From the NCBI RefSeq assembly GCF_027186265.1, contig NZ_CP114176.1, forward strand, positions 1 through 64,000: a DNA stretch of 64,000 nucleotides. Direction: 5' to 3'. The position numbers and the translations under genes are program-made. Below are positions 32,212-41,090 of the stretch, in pieces; the stretch's first letter is position 1; every line of letters begins with the position of its first letter. The stretch comes from Lentibacillus daqui (GTDB lineage: Bacteria > Bacillota > Bacilli > Bacillales > Amphibacillaceae). The notes under the pieces are model-generated. The model was not told the DNA's origin, searched no databases, and worked only from the letters and a program-made list of their open reading frames with translations.

Positions 32212-33912
32212 ATGAGTTATCAAGCATTATATCGTGTTTGGCGCCCGAAAACGTTTGCTGATGTTGTCGGACAGGAACATATTACAAGAACATTACAGAA
32301 TGCGATTGTGCAGCAAAAGTTTTCGCATGCCTATTTGTTTTCCGGCCCGCGTGGAACAGGAAAGACAAGTGCAGCCAAAATTTTTGCCAAGGCCATTAAT
32401 TGTGAACATGCACCGGTTAAAGAGCCGTGTAATGAATGTGCAGCCTGTCGTGGTATCCAGGACGGCTCCATATCCGATATTATTGAGATGGACGCAGCAT
32501 CGAATACAAGTGTTGAAGATATTCGGGAAATTCGGGATAAGGTAAAATATGCATCAAGTGCTGTTCCATATAAAGTTTATATTATTGATGAAGTACACAT
32601 GATATCCGTAAATGCATTTAATGCGTTATTAAAAACTTTGGAGGAGCCACCAAAGCATGTGGTATTCATCCTGGCAACAACCGAGCCGCATAAGATTCCA
32701 TTAACCATTATTTCCAGGTGCCAGCGTTTTGATTTTAAACCAATTTCCAATCAAACAATTGCTGAACGTATGAAGAACATTATGGAAAAGGAGAATGTCT
32801 CTGTTACCAAAGAAGCACTTGATACGGTAGCACTTGCTGCTGAGGGTGGAATGCGTGATGCTTTAAGTATCTTGGATCAGGCCATTTCGTACAGTGAAGA
32901 AAACCGTGTGGAATTGTCCGATGTATTGGCTGTCACTGGCGGGGTTTCACAGCAAATTCTGACAGACATTGTAAGAGCCATGTACAATCAGGAGGTACAG
33001 CAGGCGTTAACACTATTGGATAAATTAATTCAGCATGGTAAAGATCCGGGAAGGTTTGTTTTTGATCTGATTTATTTTATGCGGGATTTATTGCTTTATC
33101 AAAGTGCACCATCAATAGAAAATATTTTAGAACGAGCAATGATTGATGATAATTTCAAACAATTGGCTGATCAGGTACCTGCAAGCTGGATTCAGGAAGC
33201 AATCATTCAACTCAATCAGTGCCAGCAGGAAATGAAATGGTCGAACAGTCCGAAAGTATTTATTGAAATAACGATCTTAACTATTGTCAATCACAACAAT
33301 CACCAAAAAGAGGAGCTTACAACTGCTGATACTGATGTTGTTGGCAACCTCACCAATCGGTTGGAACAGCTGGAAAGAGAATTAAAAACCCTAAAAGAGC
33401 AACCTGTCGAGCCGGTAAACCAACCTTCACAGCCAGAACCAAGACGCACACAGCCCAGATCATCATCTAAAAGCAGTTATAAGGTACCTTATGAAAAGAT
33501 CCGTCATGTTTTGCAAGAGGCGGAAAAACAGGCGCTTAACCAAGTGAAATCCGAATGGGCTTCATTTTTGGGCAATTTGAAGGCAACCAATGCACCAGCA
33601 CATGCGACAATACAGGACAGTAAGCCGGCAGCGGCATCAAGTCAGGCGCTTGTGGTTGCGTTTAAATATGAAATTCACTGTTCCCTGTTTCTTGATCACC
33701 GCCAGATGAGCGAGGAAGTATTGGAAAAAGCCCTTGGTAAGCGGCTGACCATTATCCCAATTCCGGACAAAAACTGGCAGGAGTTACGCCGTGAATATAT
33801 ACAAAGACAAGAACAGCAACCATCCAATCAGATACAAGAAGAAAAAGCTGATCTGTTAGTGGAGGAGGCAAGAAAATTGGTTGGTGATGATTTGTTGGAG
33901 ATTAAGGATTAG
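32212..33912 (+). CDS. dnaX: DNA polymerase III subunit tau/gamma
   Basis: DnaX is the clamp-loader ATPase and replisome organiser. The 566-residue protein has Walker A SGPRGTGKTSAAK, the four-Cys zinc site (CEHAP...CNECAAC), Walker B IIDEVHM and the SRCQRFDF sensor, then clamp-loader domain III and a proline/glutamine-rich linker with a tau-specific C-terminus. I chose ATG 32212 (AAAGGAG upstream); the frame is open to 32083 but would overlap promoter and terminator. No classic slippery heptamer for gamma production is evident. It heads the dnaX-ebfC-recR group. Confidence 0.97.
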   Translation: MSYQALYRVWRPKTFADVVGQEHITRTLQNAIVQQKFSHAYLFSGPRGTGKTSAAKIFAKAINCEHAPVKEPCNECAACRGIQDGSISDIIEMDAASNTSVEDIREIRDKVKYASSAVPYKVYIIDEVHMISVNAFNALLKTLEEPPKHVVFILATTEPHKIPLTIISRCQRFDFKPISNQTIAERMKNIMEKENVSVTKEALDTVALAAEGGMRDALSILDQAISYSEENRVELSDVLAVTGGVSQQILTDIVRAMYNQEVQQALTLLDKLIQHGKDPGRFVFDLIYFMRDLLLYQSAPSIENILERAMIDDNFKQLADQVPASWIQEAIIQLNQCQQEMKWSNSPKVFIEITILTIVNHNNHQKEELTTADTDVVGNLTNRLEQLERELKTLKEQPVEPVNQPSQPEPRRTQPRSSSKSSYKVPYEKIRHVLQEAEKQALNQVKSEWASFLGNLKATNAPAHATIQDSKPAAASSQALVVAFKYEIHCSLFLDHRQMSEEVLEKALGKRLTIIPIPDKNWQELRREYIQRQEQQPSNQIQEEKADLLVEEARKLVGDDLLEIKD

Positions 33913-33976
33913 TTAAACAAGTGAGATATATGGAGAAGACATATTTTTGAAACAGAAATTGAAGGAGGAATTGTTT

Positions 33977-34291
33977 ATGAAAGGTAACATGGGTAATATG
34001 ATGAAACAAATGCAAAAAATGCAAAAAAAGATGATGGCTGCACAGGATGAACTGTATGAAATGAATTTTGAAGCAACCAGTGGTGGCGGAATGGTAACCG
34101 TAAAAGCAAATGGAAAAAAGGAAATTACCGATGTGGAAATTAAGGAAGAAGCGGTTGATCCCGATGACGTGGAAATGCTGCAGGATATGATTTTAGCCGC
34201 TACAAACGATGTCATTAAACAAATCGATGATAAGACCAATGAAACAATGGGGCAATTCACGAAAGGATTAAATATGCCTGGTATGTTCTAG
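33977..34291 (+). CDS. ebfC: Nucleoid-associated protein EbfC (YaaK)
   Basis: The 104-residue YbaB/EbfC-family DNA-binding protein is rich in Met, Lys and Gln at the N-terminus (MKGNMGNMMKQMQKMQKKM) with a conserved core VTVKANGKKEITDVEI. It is invariably linked with dnaX and recR. ATG 33977 has GGAGG upstream. A TTG at 33947 is also in frame but would be upstream of the Shine-Dalgarno. Its role is likely in nucleoid organisation or recombination support. Confidence 0.95.
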   Translation: MKGNMGNMMKQMQKMQKKMMAAQDELYEMNFEATSGGGMVTVKANGKKEITDVEIKEEAVDPDDVEMLQDMILAATNDVIKQIDDKTNETMGQFTKGLNMPGMF

Positions 34292-34302
34292 GGGGCAACG
34301 TT

Positions 34303-34899
34303 ATGTATTATCCAGAACCGATTTCCAAATTGATTGATAGCTTTACAAAACTGCCAGGGATCGGGCCGAAAACAGCAGTCCGTCTGGCTTTTTTTGTTAT
34401 TAATATGAATGATGATGATGTCATGGATTTCGCCAATTCACTTGTCAACGCAAAACGCCAACTGACACATTGTTCTACTTGTGGACATATAACCGATCAA
34501 GATCCATGTGCGATTTGTCAGGATGAGTCACGAGATGCATCAATTATTTGCGTTGTGCAGGATCCAAAAGATGTTATTGCAATGGAAAAAATGAAAGAAT
34601 TCCATGGCAAATATCATGTTTTACATGGTGCCATTTCTCCAATGGATGGGATCGGTCCAGAAGATATTAATATTCCTGATTTGCTGAACCGATTAAAGGA
34701 TGATGAAGTAAAGGAATTAATTTTGGCAACGAATCCAAACATTGAAGGGGAAGCAACAGCAATGTATATTTCCCGTCTTGTCAAACCATCCGGGATAAAA
34801 ACAACCCGTATTGCCCATGGCTTGCCGGTCGGCGGGGATCTTGAATATGCGGATGAAGTTACGTTATCCAAGGCGTTGGAAGGCAGAAGGGATTTATAG
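34303..34899 (+). CDS. recR: Recombination protein RecR
   Basis: RecR works with RecF and RecO to load RecA at gaps. The 198-residue protein has the helix-hairpin-helix (LPGIGPKTAVRLA), the four-Cys zinc finger (CSTCGHIT...CAICQ) and the TOPRIM domain (VVQDPKDVIAMEK), with the GLPVGGDLEYAD C-terminal Walker-like segment. It starts 11 bp after ebfC and is followed by the end of an inverted-repeat element and yaaL. Confidence 0.98.
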   Translation: MYYPEPISKLIDSFTKLPGIGPKTAVRLAFFVINMNDDDVMDFANSLVNAKRQLTHCSTCGHITDQDPCAICQDESRDASIICVVQDPKDVIAMEKMKEFHGKYHVLHGAISPMDGIGPEDINIPDLLNRLKDDEVKELILATNPNIEGEATAMYISRLVKPSGIKTTRIAHGLPVGGDLEYADEVTLSKALEGRRDL

Positions 34900-34902
34900 A
34901 GC

Positions 34903-34923
34903 GTGTTCAAAAAGTCTGGTGAT
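34903..34923. repeat. Solitary end of the 148-bp inverted-repeat element
   Basis: GTGTTCAAAAAGTCTGGTGA closely matches the terminus TGTTCAAAAAGTCCGGTAA of the elements at 35180-35327 and 60308-60456. It lies between recR and yaaL, facing the complete copy on the other side of yaaL. Similarity fades after about 20 bp. Confidence 0.6.
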
Positions 34924-34934
34924 GGGGGGATTCG

Positions 34935-35150
34935 ATGGGGAGAAGAATAAAGAAAAAGGATATCGATGAGGAATTGTTGGATGCTATTTTCAATTTGGAG
35001 AGAGAATGGAAACAAATCCGTTCATTGATTGAAAGAAGTATTGACCCAATGGAGTCCAGCATCTTAAGGGAGAATTTGGCTCAGGCTAAGTATTTATATT
35101 TGTTGCGCGAGGCCCGACACCGGAAGATAAGTGCAGTCCGTTATAACTAA
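34935..35150 (+). CDS. yaaL: YaaL family small protein (DUF2508)
   Basis: The 71-residue, strongly charged, probably helical protein has the family core LLDAIFNLEREWKQIRSLIERSIDP and a C-terminal LLREARHRKISAVRY. It sits between recR and bofA as in B. subtilis. GGGGGGAT upstream of ATG 34935 provides the Shine-Dalgarno. Function unknown. It is bracketed by a solitary repeat end and a full inverted-repeat element. Confidence 0.88.
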   Translation: MGRRIKKKDIDEELLDAIFNLEREWKQIRSLIERSIDPMESSILRENLAQAKYLYLLREARHRKISAVRYN

Positions 35151-35179
35151 AGACTATTTAGAAGACGTACTAGCAGAAC

Positions 35180-35327
35180 GTGTTCAAAAGGAGGATAAAA
35201 AGGACCGAGAAGTTCTAGGCGGCGTAGCTTTGAGCACCGGAGTGTACATAAAAGGTACATGAGGAGCGGAAAAGCAAGCCAACGACGAAATTCGAAGTGT
35301 CATTTTTACCGGACTTTTTGAACATCC
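35180..35327. mobile_element. 148-bp inverted-repeat element (MITE-like), copy A
   Basis: It begins GTGTTCAAAAGG and ends CTTTTTGAACATCC, giving terminal inverted repeats of about 11 bp. In inverted orientation it is about 97% identical to 60308-60456 (differences are one single-base gap and about four substitutions). It has no coding potential. It lies between yaaL and bofA. Flanks show no clear target duplication. Confidence 0.85.
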
Positions 35328-35398
35328 TTTAACATTTGGTTCTTTTTCCGACTTCCTTTTCATAAATAATAGAAAGGGACAAGGAGAAGGAGTTGAAG

Positions 35399-35668
35399 GT
35401 GTTGAACGCTACTGTAGTTATTTCGATTATGGTCGCACTAATTGTGATACTTTTAATCATTGGCGCACCAGCGAAGCCCATGCGGTTTATCGCCCATAGT
35501 ATCGTAAAGCTGGGAATTGGCATCCTGTTTCTATTTTTCTTTAATGTCTTTGGCTCTGGCTTTGGGCTGCATATTCCTATTAATCTATTTACCACCATTA
35601 TATCCGGTTTTTTAGGATTATTTGGGGTTGCTTCACTTGCAGCAATTCAGTTGTTCATTATATCGTGA
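35399..35668 (+). CDS. bofA: Pro-sigma-K processing inhibitor BofA
   Basis: BofA sits in the outer forespore membrane and with SpoIVFA holds back the SpoIVFB protease until the sigma-G signal arrives. The 89-residue protein has two hydrophobic segments and the family motifs GAPAKPMRFIAHSIVKLGIG and GLHIPINLFTTIISGFLG, with the C-terminal region ending IQLFIIS. The start is uncertain: AAGGAG (35387-35392) suits GTG 35399 or TTG 35402 better than TTG 35393. In B. subtilis an rRNA operon follows; here csfB follows directly. Confidence 0.93.
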   Translation: MLNATVVISIMVALIVILLIIGAPAKPMRFIAHSIVKLGIGILFLFFFNVFGSGFGLHIPINLFTTIISGFLGLFGVASLAAIQLFIIS

Positions 35669-35776
35669 CCATTAAACTTTTGCGTACAAGTAAAAGGTAC
35701 TTCACCCCACATTTTTTGTAAACATACAGGCCGGTGAAACATATAGATAATTAGAAGAAAGTTTCACAGATTGCAT

Positions 35777-35805
35777 GTATAAATTCGTTAGATTAGGAGA
35801 TACTA
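35777..35805 (+). promoter_or_regulatory. Candidate sigma-F promoter of csfB
   Basis: GTATA (35777-35781) and GGAGATACTA (35796-35805), which fits GGNNANAHTR fully, with a 14-bp spacer (one short of usual). B. subtilis csfB is sigma-F dependent. Confidence 0.45.
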
Positions 35806-35824
35806 ACTAACGGAGGTGGGGAAA

Positions 35825-36016
35825 TTGAAACAAACTATTTCGTTGGAACGCTGTGGCATATGTGAAGAAGAAAAGGACAAAGGGATTCATTTATACAATT
35901 TGTTTATCTGTTGTGAATGCGAACATAACATGATTCATACCGAACCACGAGAAGAAAAATACCAATACTATTTACAAAAACTAAAAAATATCAATCAACC
36001 AACCATGTATTCCTAA
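35825..36016 (+). CDS. csfB: Anti-sigma-G factor Gin (CsfB)
   Basis: Gin binds sigma-G and prevents its premature or mother-cell activity during sporulation. The 63-residue product has the two CxxC zinc pairs (CGICEEEKDKGIHLYNLFICCECE) and ends YYLQKLKNINQPTMYS, matching B. subtilis Gin (64 residues). TTG 35825 is chosen because GGAGGTG (35812-35818) is six bases upstream; the in-frame GTG at 35816 lies inside the Shine-Dalgarno. A candidate sigma-F promoter precedes it. Confidence 0.92.
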   Translation: MKQTISLERCGICEEEKDKGIHLYNLFICCECEHNMIHTEPREEKYQYYLQKLKNINQPTMYS

Positions 36017-36149
36017 AAGCTCTCAGTCTTTGCTTGAAATGTGCAAAGGCTTTTTTTATGTAGATTGTTTTCGCATCGTTTTACTAAAAGACAGCAATAT
36101 TTCAGAAAACAGTTTTTGTACAGTTAAACAACAAATGAAGGGAGAGAAA

Positions 36150-37586
36150 ATGATGAAGCAAAATCAGCAGGATACACCGTTATATACAGGATTAACCCGC
36201 TTTAGTCAGCAACATCCTATTTCCTTTCATGTTCCCGGCCATAAGAATGGGGCTATTTTCCCTGAATTGGCTAAAAATACATTTAGAGATATCCTGTCTA
36301 TCGATATGACTGAATTAACCGGCTTGGATGATTTGCATGCGCCCACTGGAATCATCGCCGAAGCGGAACAGCTAGCTGCAGCGTTTTTTGCTGCTGACCG
36401 TACATTTTTCCTTGTTGGTGGCAGTACTGTGGGTAATTTGGCAATGATTTTAGCAGTTTGTTCGGCGGGGGAAAGGATTATTGTCCAGCGTAACAGTCAT
36501 AAATCAATCATTAATGGATTGGAATTGTGCGGTGCCGTACCAGTTTTTATTGCACCGGAATATGATCAGACAGCAGGTCGCTATACACAACCGAGTTTGG
36601 ATACACTAAGACAGGCACTACGGAAATATCCCGATGCCAAAGGAATTGTCTTAACATATCCCGACTATTTTGGGAAAGCCTATAAAATGGAACAAATGAT
36701 TCAATTAGCCCACACATATGATATACCGGTTTTAGTCGATGAAGCACATGGTGTCCATTTTTCATTAGGTAATCCATTTCCACCATCAGCGGCAAGACTC
36801 GGTGCTGATATGGTGGTGCAATCAGCACATAAAATGGCACCAGCTATGACGATGACCGCTTATTTGCATATTACAGGGAAACTGGTTGCAAAAGATCGTG
36901 TTGCCCATTATTTACAAATGTTACAGTCCAGTAGTCCATCTTATCCGTTAATGGCCTCGTTGGATATAGCCCGGTCCTTTTTGGCAACATTTTCTCAACA
37001 AGATAAAGATAAGGTTATGACCAGTGTCAAACAAGTGAGAGCGTGTTTTGGTCAGGGTAATGCCTGGCAATTGCTTCCGGCAACAAAACTTGATGATCCG
37101 CTTAAATTAACACTACATATAAAACAGGGATACACTGGATTTCAAGTAGCCCGATATTTTGAACAATCTGGAATATATCCGGAACTCGCCACGAATACGC
37201 AAGTGTTATTTATTCATGGCCTACAGCCTTTTGGCGAATTGGAGCAATTGGATAATGCGATAAAACACGTGAATGATCAATTAAAATTTGTGGAAAAACA
37301 TGCTACAATAGAAGTAGTAAATCAGTTTCCACAAAAGTTGGACACGCTGGCAATACCTTATCAGCAGATGCATTTGCATGACATCGTACATGTTTCCCTT
37401 CATCAGGCAGTTGATAAGGTAGCAGCAGAAGCAATTACTCCCTATCCCCCTGGCATTCCACTAATCATGATGGGGGAACGGGTAACAGTGGAACATATCA
37501 AACAGATCAAACATTTAATCAAGCAAGGTGCGACTTTTCAACATCCAGATATTATAAATAGTATTTGTATCTTTGCGGATGAATAA
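36150..37586 (+). CDS. yaaO: PLP-dependent Orn/Lys/Arg decarboxylase-like protein YaaO
   Basis: The 478-residue fold-type I PLP enzyme of the basic amino acid decarboxylase family has SFHVPGHKNG near the N-terminus and the PLP lysine in VVQSAHKMAPAMTM, preceded by the Asp in PVLVDEAHGVHF. It matches B. subtilis YaaO, whose substrate is not settled (SpeA in B. subtilis is the related arginine decarboxylase). ATG 36150 or 36153 are both compatible with GGGAG upstream; the open frame further upstream is not used. tmk follows 12 bp later. Confidence 0.9.
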   Translation: MMKQNQQDTPLYTGLTRFSQQHPISFHVPGHKNGAIFPELAKNTFRDILSIDMTELTGLDDLHAPTGIIAEAEQLAAAFFAADRTFFLVGGSTVGNLAMILAVCSAGERIIVQRNSHKSIINGLELCGAVPVFIAPEYDQTAGRYTQPSLDTLRQALRKYPDAKGIVLTYPDYFGKAYKMEQMIQLAHTYDIPVLVDEAHGVHFSLGNPFPPSAARLGADMVVQSAHKMAPAMTMTAYLHITGKLVAKDRVAHYLQMLQSSSPSYPLMASLDIARSFLATFSQQDKDKVMTSVKQVRACFGQGNAWQLLPATKLDDPLKLTLHIKQGYTGFQVARYFEQSGIYPELATNTQVLFIHGLQPFGELEQLDNAIKHVNDQLKFVEKHATIEVVNQFPQKLDTLAIPYQQMHLHDIVHVSLHQAVDKVAAEAITPYPPGIPLIMMGERVTVEHIKQIKHLIKQGATFQHPDIINSICIFADE

Positions 37587-37598
37587 GGGAGATGCGTT

Positions 37599-38240
37599 GT
37601 GAGCGGAGTTTTTATAACTTTTGAAGGCGTGGAGGGTGCAGGCAAAACAACTATCCTTCATGCTTTAGGAAACAAATTGCAACAACTAGGGCTACCCGTG
37701 GTTGTTACCCGTGAGCCCGGCGGTGTTGAGATCGCGGAAAAAATCAGGAAAGTCATTCTTGATCCGTTAAACACTGCAATGGACGGCCGAACGGAGGCAT
37801 TGCTCTATGCAGCAGCACGACGGCAACATTTAGTCGAAATCGTGTTACCAGCACTAAAAAAAGGGAATATAATACTATGTGACCGGTTTATCGACAGCAG
37901 TCTGGCATATCAGGGGTATGCACGTGGTCTGGATATGGAGGATGTATGGTCTGTTAATCAATTTGCCATTGAGAACTGCATGCCGGATCTGACATTATTT
38001 TTTGATATTGCCCCGAAGAAGGGTTTACAGCGGATTGCGGCGAATAAAGATAGAGAAAGAAACCGGCTGGATTTAGAAAAGATTCACTTCCATGAGCGGG
38101 TATACGAGGCATATAATATATTAAGAGACAAATTTCCGGAACGGTTTGTTTCGATTAATGCGGAACAGCCTTTGGAACAGGTCGAAATGGATGCACGAAG
38201 CAGAGTTGTTTCCTTTTTAGAGGAACATAAAATAATTTAG
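37599..38240 (+). CDS. tmk: Thymidylate kinase
   Basis: Tmk phosphorylates dTMP to dTDP. The 213-residue protein has P-loop FEGVEGAGKTT, the DR(F/Y) motif in CDRFIDSSLAYQG and a LID region (DRERNRLD). It starts with GTG 37599 and lies in the yaaO-tmk-darA operon order of B. subtilis. Confidence 0.97.
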   Translation: MSGVFITFEGVEGAGKTTILHALGNKLQQLGLPVVVTREPGGVEIAEKIRKVILDPLNTAMDGRTEALLYAAARRQHLVEIVLPALKKGNIILCDRFIDSSLAYQGYARGLDMEDVWSVNQFAIENCMPDLTLFFDIAPKKGLQRIAANKDRERNRLDLEKIHFHERVYEAYNILRDKFPERFVSINAEQPLEQVEMDARSRVVSFLEEHKII

Positions 38241-38254
38241 GGGAGGCTAACCCA

Positions 38255-38584
38255 ATGAAGTTGATAATTGCCGTTACACAGGATAAGGATTCGAATCGGC
38301 TGGTGGATGCCCTGGGTGAGGGGAACTTCAAAACAACAAAACTGGCGACAACAGGTGGGTTTTTAAAAGAAGGAAATACAACATTAATGATTGGCTGTGA
38401 AGATGAGTATGTTGAGGAAGCAATGGACATTATTCGCGATAATTGCTCGCAACGTGAACAAATGGTTGCACCCATTTCACCGATGGGCGGGAATGCAGAT
38501 TCCTATATTCCCAAACCAGTCAAAGTTGAAGTTGGAGGCGCCACTGTCTTCATCCTCCCAATCGAACAATTCCATCAATTTTAA
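38255..38584 (+). CDS. darA: Cyclic di-AMP receptor DarA (YaaQ, PII-like)
   Basis: The 109-residue PII-like trimeric protein binds c-di-AMP. It has the conserved MKLIIAVTQDKDSNRL start, LATTGGFLKEGNTTLMIG and the C-terminal VGGATVFILPIEQFHQF. Its downstream target is not firmly known. Start ATG 38255 with GGGGAGG upstream. B. subtilis has yaaR next; that gene is missing here. Confidence 0.96.
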   Translation: MKLIIAVTQDKDSNRLVDALGEGNFKTTKLATTGGFLKEGNTTLMIGCEDEYVEEAMDIIRDNCSQREQMVAPISPMGGNADSYIPKPVKVEVGGATVFILPIEQFHQF

Positions 38585-38593
38585 AACAAAGGT

Positions 38594-38690
38594 TGCAGCG
38601 TCCGGTTAACAAGTTTGCCGGGCGTTGGGGGGCCTTTATTCAACAAAAGCGAAGACCGGGGCTGAAGCTGGACATGGAAAGCGGATGGCG
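38594..38690. repeat. Diverged copy of the dispersed GC-rich repeat between darA and holB
   Basis: CAGCGTCCGGTTAAC...GTTTGCCGGGCGTTG forms a hairpin resembling the 16876-16926 element (CCGGTTAGC...TTTGCTAGCCG). It is followed by GGGGCC, CTGAAGCTGGAC and GCGCCCGG. It occupies much of the 233-bp gap where yaaR lies in B. subtilis; the rest of the gap has nothing recognisable. Confidence 0.5.
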
Positions 38691-38817
38691 CCCGGTTATA
38701 GTTGTTTTTAGCAATGACAAATGATGCATCAGGAAAAGAAAACGATTGATTTACTGGGAATTATCGGAGAAATAAAAGGACTATTGATTAATATATATAG
38801 ATAATGAAGGACGGAAA

Positions 38818-39810
38818 ATGATGAAAACATGGGCTGAAATAATGGAGATCCAGCCATTAGCGGGAAAGATTATTACTAATAGTATTAAAAAGGGTCGGGT
38901 CTCCCATGCTTATTTAATTAGCGGGGAACGTGGAACCGGCAAGGCATCCATCGCACTTCAGCTTGCCAAGAGTTTGTTTTGCTCCAATAAAGAGGGAGTA
39001 GAGCCTTGCCAAACGTGTAATACATGCAAACGGATCGAGTCGAAAAATCACCCGGATGTACATTGGATAGAACCTGAAGGACAATCCATTAAAAGAGAAC
39101 AAATCGATAACTTACAAAAGGAATTTAAGTATTCCGGTCTGGAGTCAAATCGGAAAGTTTATATTATCAAGGCCGCTGATACCCTGACTTTAAATGCTGC
39201 AAATCGGATCCTGAAGTTTCTGGAAGAACCCAATAAAGAAACAACCGCCATTATGCTAACTGAAAATAGTCAAGCCATTATCCCTACCATTCGTTCACGT
39301 TGCCAAATCCTTGATTTACAACCATTAGACCCATACCATTTCCAGAAACAATTAATTGATGCTGGAATAACTGAAGATAATGCAAGGCTTTTTAGTGCGT
39401 TGACCAATAATTTGACAGAGGCAACCCGGTGGAATGAAGATGATTGGTTTGCCAGTGCTCGAAAATTAGTGGTACAATTAATAGAAAAGTTTGTAGAAAG
39501 TACAGACGATGTGTATTTGCTGATTCATAACAAGTGGCTTCCCCATTTTAAAGAACGAAATCAGCAGGAACATGGATTGGATTTGTTATTATTGGCGTTT
39601 AAGGATATGATGATGGCTCATATCGGTTATGAAGATGCTATTGTCTTTTTTTACAAGTCGAAAGAGAAGCTTGAAGATTTCATGATGGCCTTCTCGCAAG
39701 CAAAGATCTTGATGATTTTAAATGCCATTTTAGCAGCAAAGCAAAAATTGAAGCAAAATGTTCATCCGACATTAGTGATGGAACAGCTTACACTTCAAAT
39801 ACAGAGGTGA
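38818..39810 (+). CDS. holB: DNA polymerase III delta' subunit
   Basis: This is the clamp-loader subunit delta'. The 330-residue protein has the AAA+ fold with SGERGTGKASIAL, a zinc-site cluster (CQTCNTCKR) and the SRC motif in TIRSRCQILDL. It is shorter and more divergent than DnaX, as expected. Start ATG 38818 (a second ATG follows at 38821). It begins the holB-ricT-yabA-yabB-yazA-rsmI group. Confidence 0.95.
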   Translation: MMKTWAEIMEIQPLAGKIITNSIKKGRVSHAYLISGERGTGKASIALQLAKSLFCSNKEGVEPCQTCNTCKRIESKNHPDVHWIEPEGQSIKREQIDNLQKEFKYSGLESNRKVYIIKAADTLTLNAANRILKFLEEPNKETTAIMLTENSQAIIPTIRSRCQILDLQPLDPYHFQKQLIDAGITEDNARLFSALTNNLTEATRWNEDDWFASARKLVVQLIEKFVESTDDVYLLIHNKWLPHFKERNQQEHGLDLLLLAFKDMMMAHIGYEDAIVFFYKSKEKLEDFMMAFSQAKILMILNAILAAKQKLKQNVHPTLVMEQLTLQIQR

Positions 39811-39816
39811 TATAGA

Positions 39817-40644
39817 TTGGTTGAAGTAATTGGTGTCCGTTTTAAAAAGGCGGGTAAAGTATATTATTTCGATCCTGGACAACAGGATATTGATATAGAT
39901 GATTATGTGATTGTGGAAACGGTCCGCGGTGTTGAATTTGGTAAGGTCGTTATTACCGATAAGCGGGTCGATGAGGAAGATGTTGTCCTTCCTTTGAAGC
40001 AATTGATCCGGGTTGCTGATGAAAAGGATAAATTAACGGTAGTTGAAAATCAGGAAAAGGCAGAAACTGCTTTTCAAACGTGCGCTAAGAAAATTACTGA
40101 GCATAAACTGGAAATGAATCTGGTAGAGGTAGAATACACGTTTGATCGCAATAAAATTATTTTCTATTTTACAGCAGATGGCCGCGTAGACTTCCGTAAT
40201 TTGGTTAAGGATTTGGCGGCATTATTCAAAACCAGAATTGAGCTTAGACAAATCGGGGTACGTGATGAAGCCAAAATGCTGGGAGGAATTGGCCCGTGTG
40301 GACGCATGCTGTGCTGTTCCACTTTTTTGGGTGATTTCGAACCGGTATCCATTAAGATGGCCAAGGATCAAAACCTGTCATTGAACCCGGCTAAGATATC
40401 AGGGTTATGTGGTCGGTTAATGTGTTGTTTAAAATATGAAAACGATGCGTATGAAACAGCCAAACGCGATCTGCCGGATTTAGGTGAAACAATTAAAACA
40501 CCGTTCGGGAACGGAAAAGTGGTGGGACTGAACATCCTTGAACGTATCATCCATATTGAGCTTCCGGAAAAAGAGCGAGTTATTGAATATACGTTAGATG
40601 AGCTTATTGAAGAAGGAGTCATTTCAGCACAAGCCACAGAATAG
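39817..40644 (+). CDS. ricT: RicT (YaaT), PSP1-domain protein of the Y-complex
   Basis: RicT with RicA and RicF forms an iron-sulfur complex that stimulates RNase Y processing and affects sporulation, competence and biofilms. The 275-residue protein contains the PSP1 core GPCGRMLCCSTFLGDF and GLCGRLMCCLKYE, with the cysteines that can bind a cluster. It starts at TTG 39817 with AGAGGTGAT upstream and is six bases after holB. Confidence 0.95.
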   Translation: MVEVIGVRFKKAGKVYYFDPGQQDIDIDDYVIVETVRGVEFGKVVITDKRVDEEDVVLPLKQLIRVADEKDKLTVVENQEKAETAFQTCAKKITEHKLEMNLVEVEYTFDRNKIIFYFTADGRVDFRNLVKDLAALFKTRIELRQIGVRDEAKMLGGIGPCGRMLCCSTFLGDFEPVSIKMAKDQNLSLNPAKISGLCGRLMCCLKYENDAYETAKRDLPDLGETIKTPFGNGKVVGLNILERIIHIELPEKERVIEYTLDELIEEGVISAQATE

Positions 40645-40654
40645 TGGGGTGTAA

Positions 40655-41005
40655 ATGTTGAGCAAAAGGCAGATTTTTGACCAAGTATCCGATATGGAAA
40701 AACGGATCGGTGAATTATATGAACAGCTTGGTGATTTAAAAAATCAGTTGGGCAGTTTGCTGGAAGAGAATCAGCGTCTAACGTTGGAAAATCACAATTT
40801 ACGCAATCACCTGAATGCGAACGAACAGGTTAGTGGTGATGGCACCAATGGCACGAATTACACAAAGGATATCCCTGGTGAAGGATATGATAACCTGGCA
40901 AGACTGTATGAAGAAGGCTTCCATATCTGTAATTTGGAATTTGGCAGTCCAAGAAGGGATGAGGATTGTATCTTTTGCCTTGACTTCTTAAGTAAAACGA
41001 AATAA
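40655..41005 (+). CDS. yabA: Initiation control protein YabA
   Basis: YabA restrains initiation by binding DnaA and DnaN. The 116-residue protein has an N-terminal leucine-rich coiled coil (about 1-55) for tetramerisation and a C-terminal zinc site (FHICNLEFG...DCIFCLDF). The linker is Gly/Thr/Asn rich. Start ATG 40655 with GGGGTG upstream. Both of its targets, dnaA and dnaN, are in this window. Confidence 0.95.
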   Translation: MLSKRQIFDQVSDMEKRIGELYEQLGDLKNQLGSLLEENQRLTLENHNLRNHLNANEQVSGDGTNGTNYTKDIPGEGYDNLARLYEEGFHICNLEFGSPRRDEDCIFCLDFLSKTK

Positions 41006-41026
41006 ACAAGTGGTGCAGAACATTAG

Positions 41027-41068
41027 GCTGTCTCATGTCTTTGATAAGGACCCGGGGGCAGCTTTTTC
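41027..41068 (+). terminator. Terminator after yabA
   Basis: GGCTGTCTC and GGGGGCAGC arms (some G-U pairs) are followed by TTTTTC. Confidence 0.5.
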
Positions 41069-41090
41069 AAATAGAAAGAAGGGATAAGGA

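Noticed and set aside
33301..33320. Programmed frameshift site in dnaX
   Set aside because: The A run in CACCAAAAAGAGG is not the classic A-AAA-AAG heptamer in the right frame and no stimulatory stem follows. A full-length tau alone is expected as in B. subtilis.
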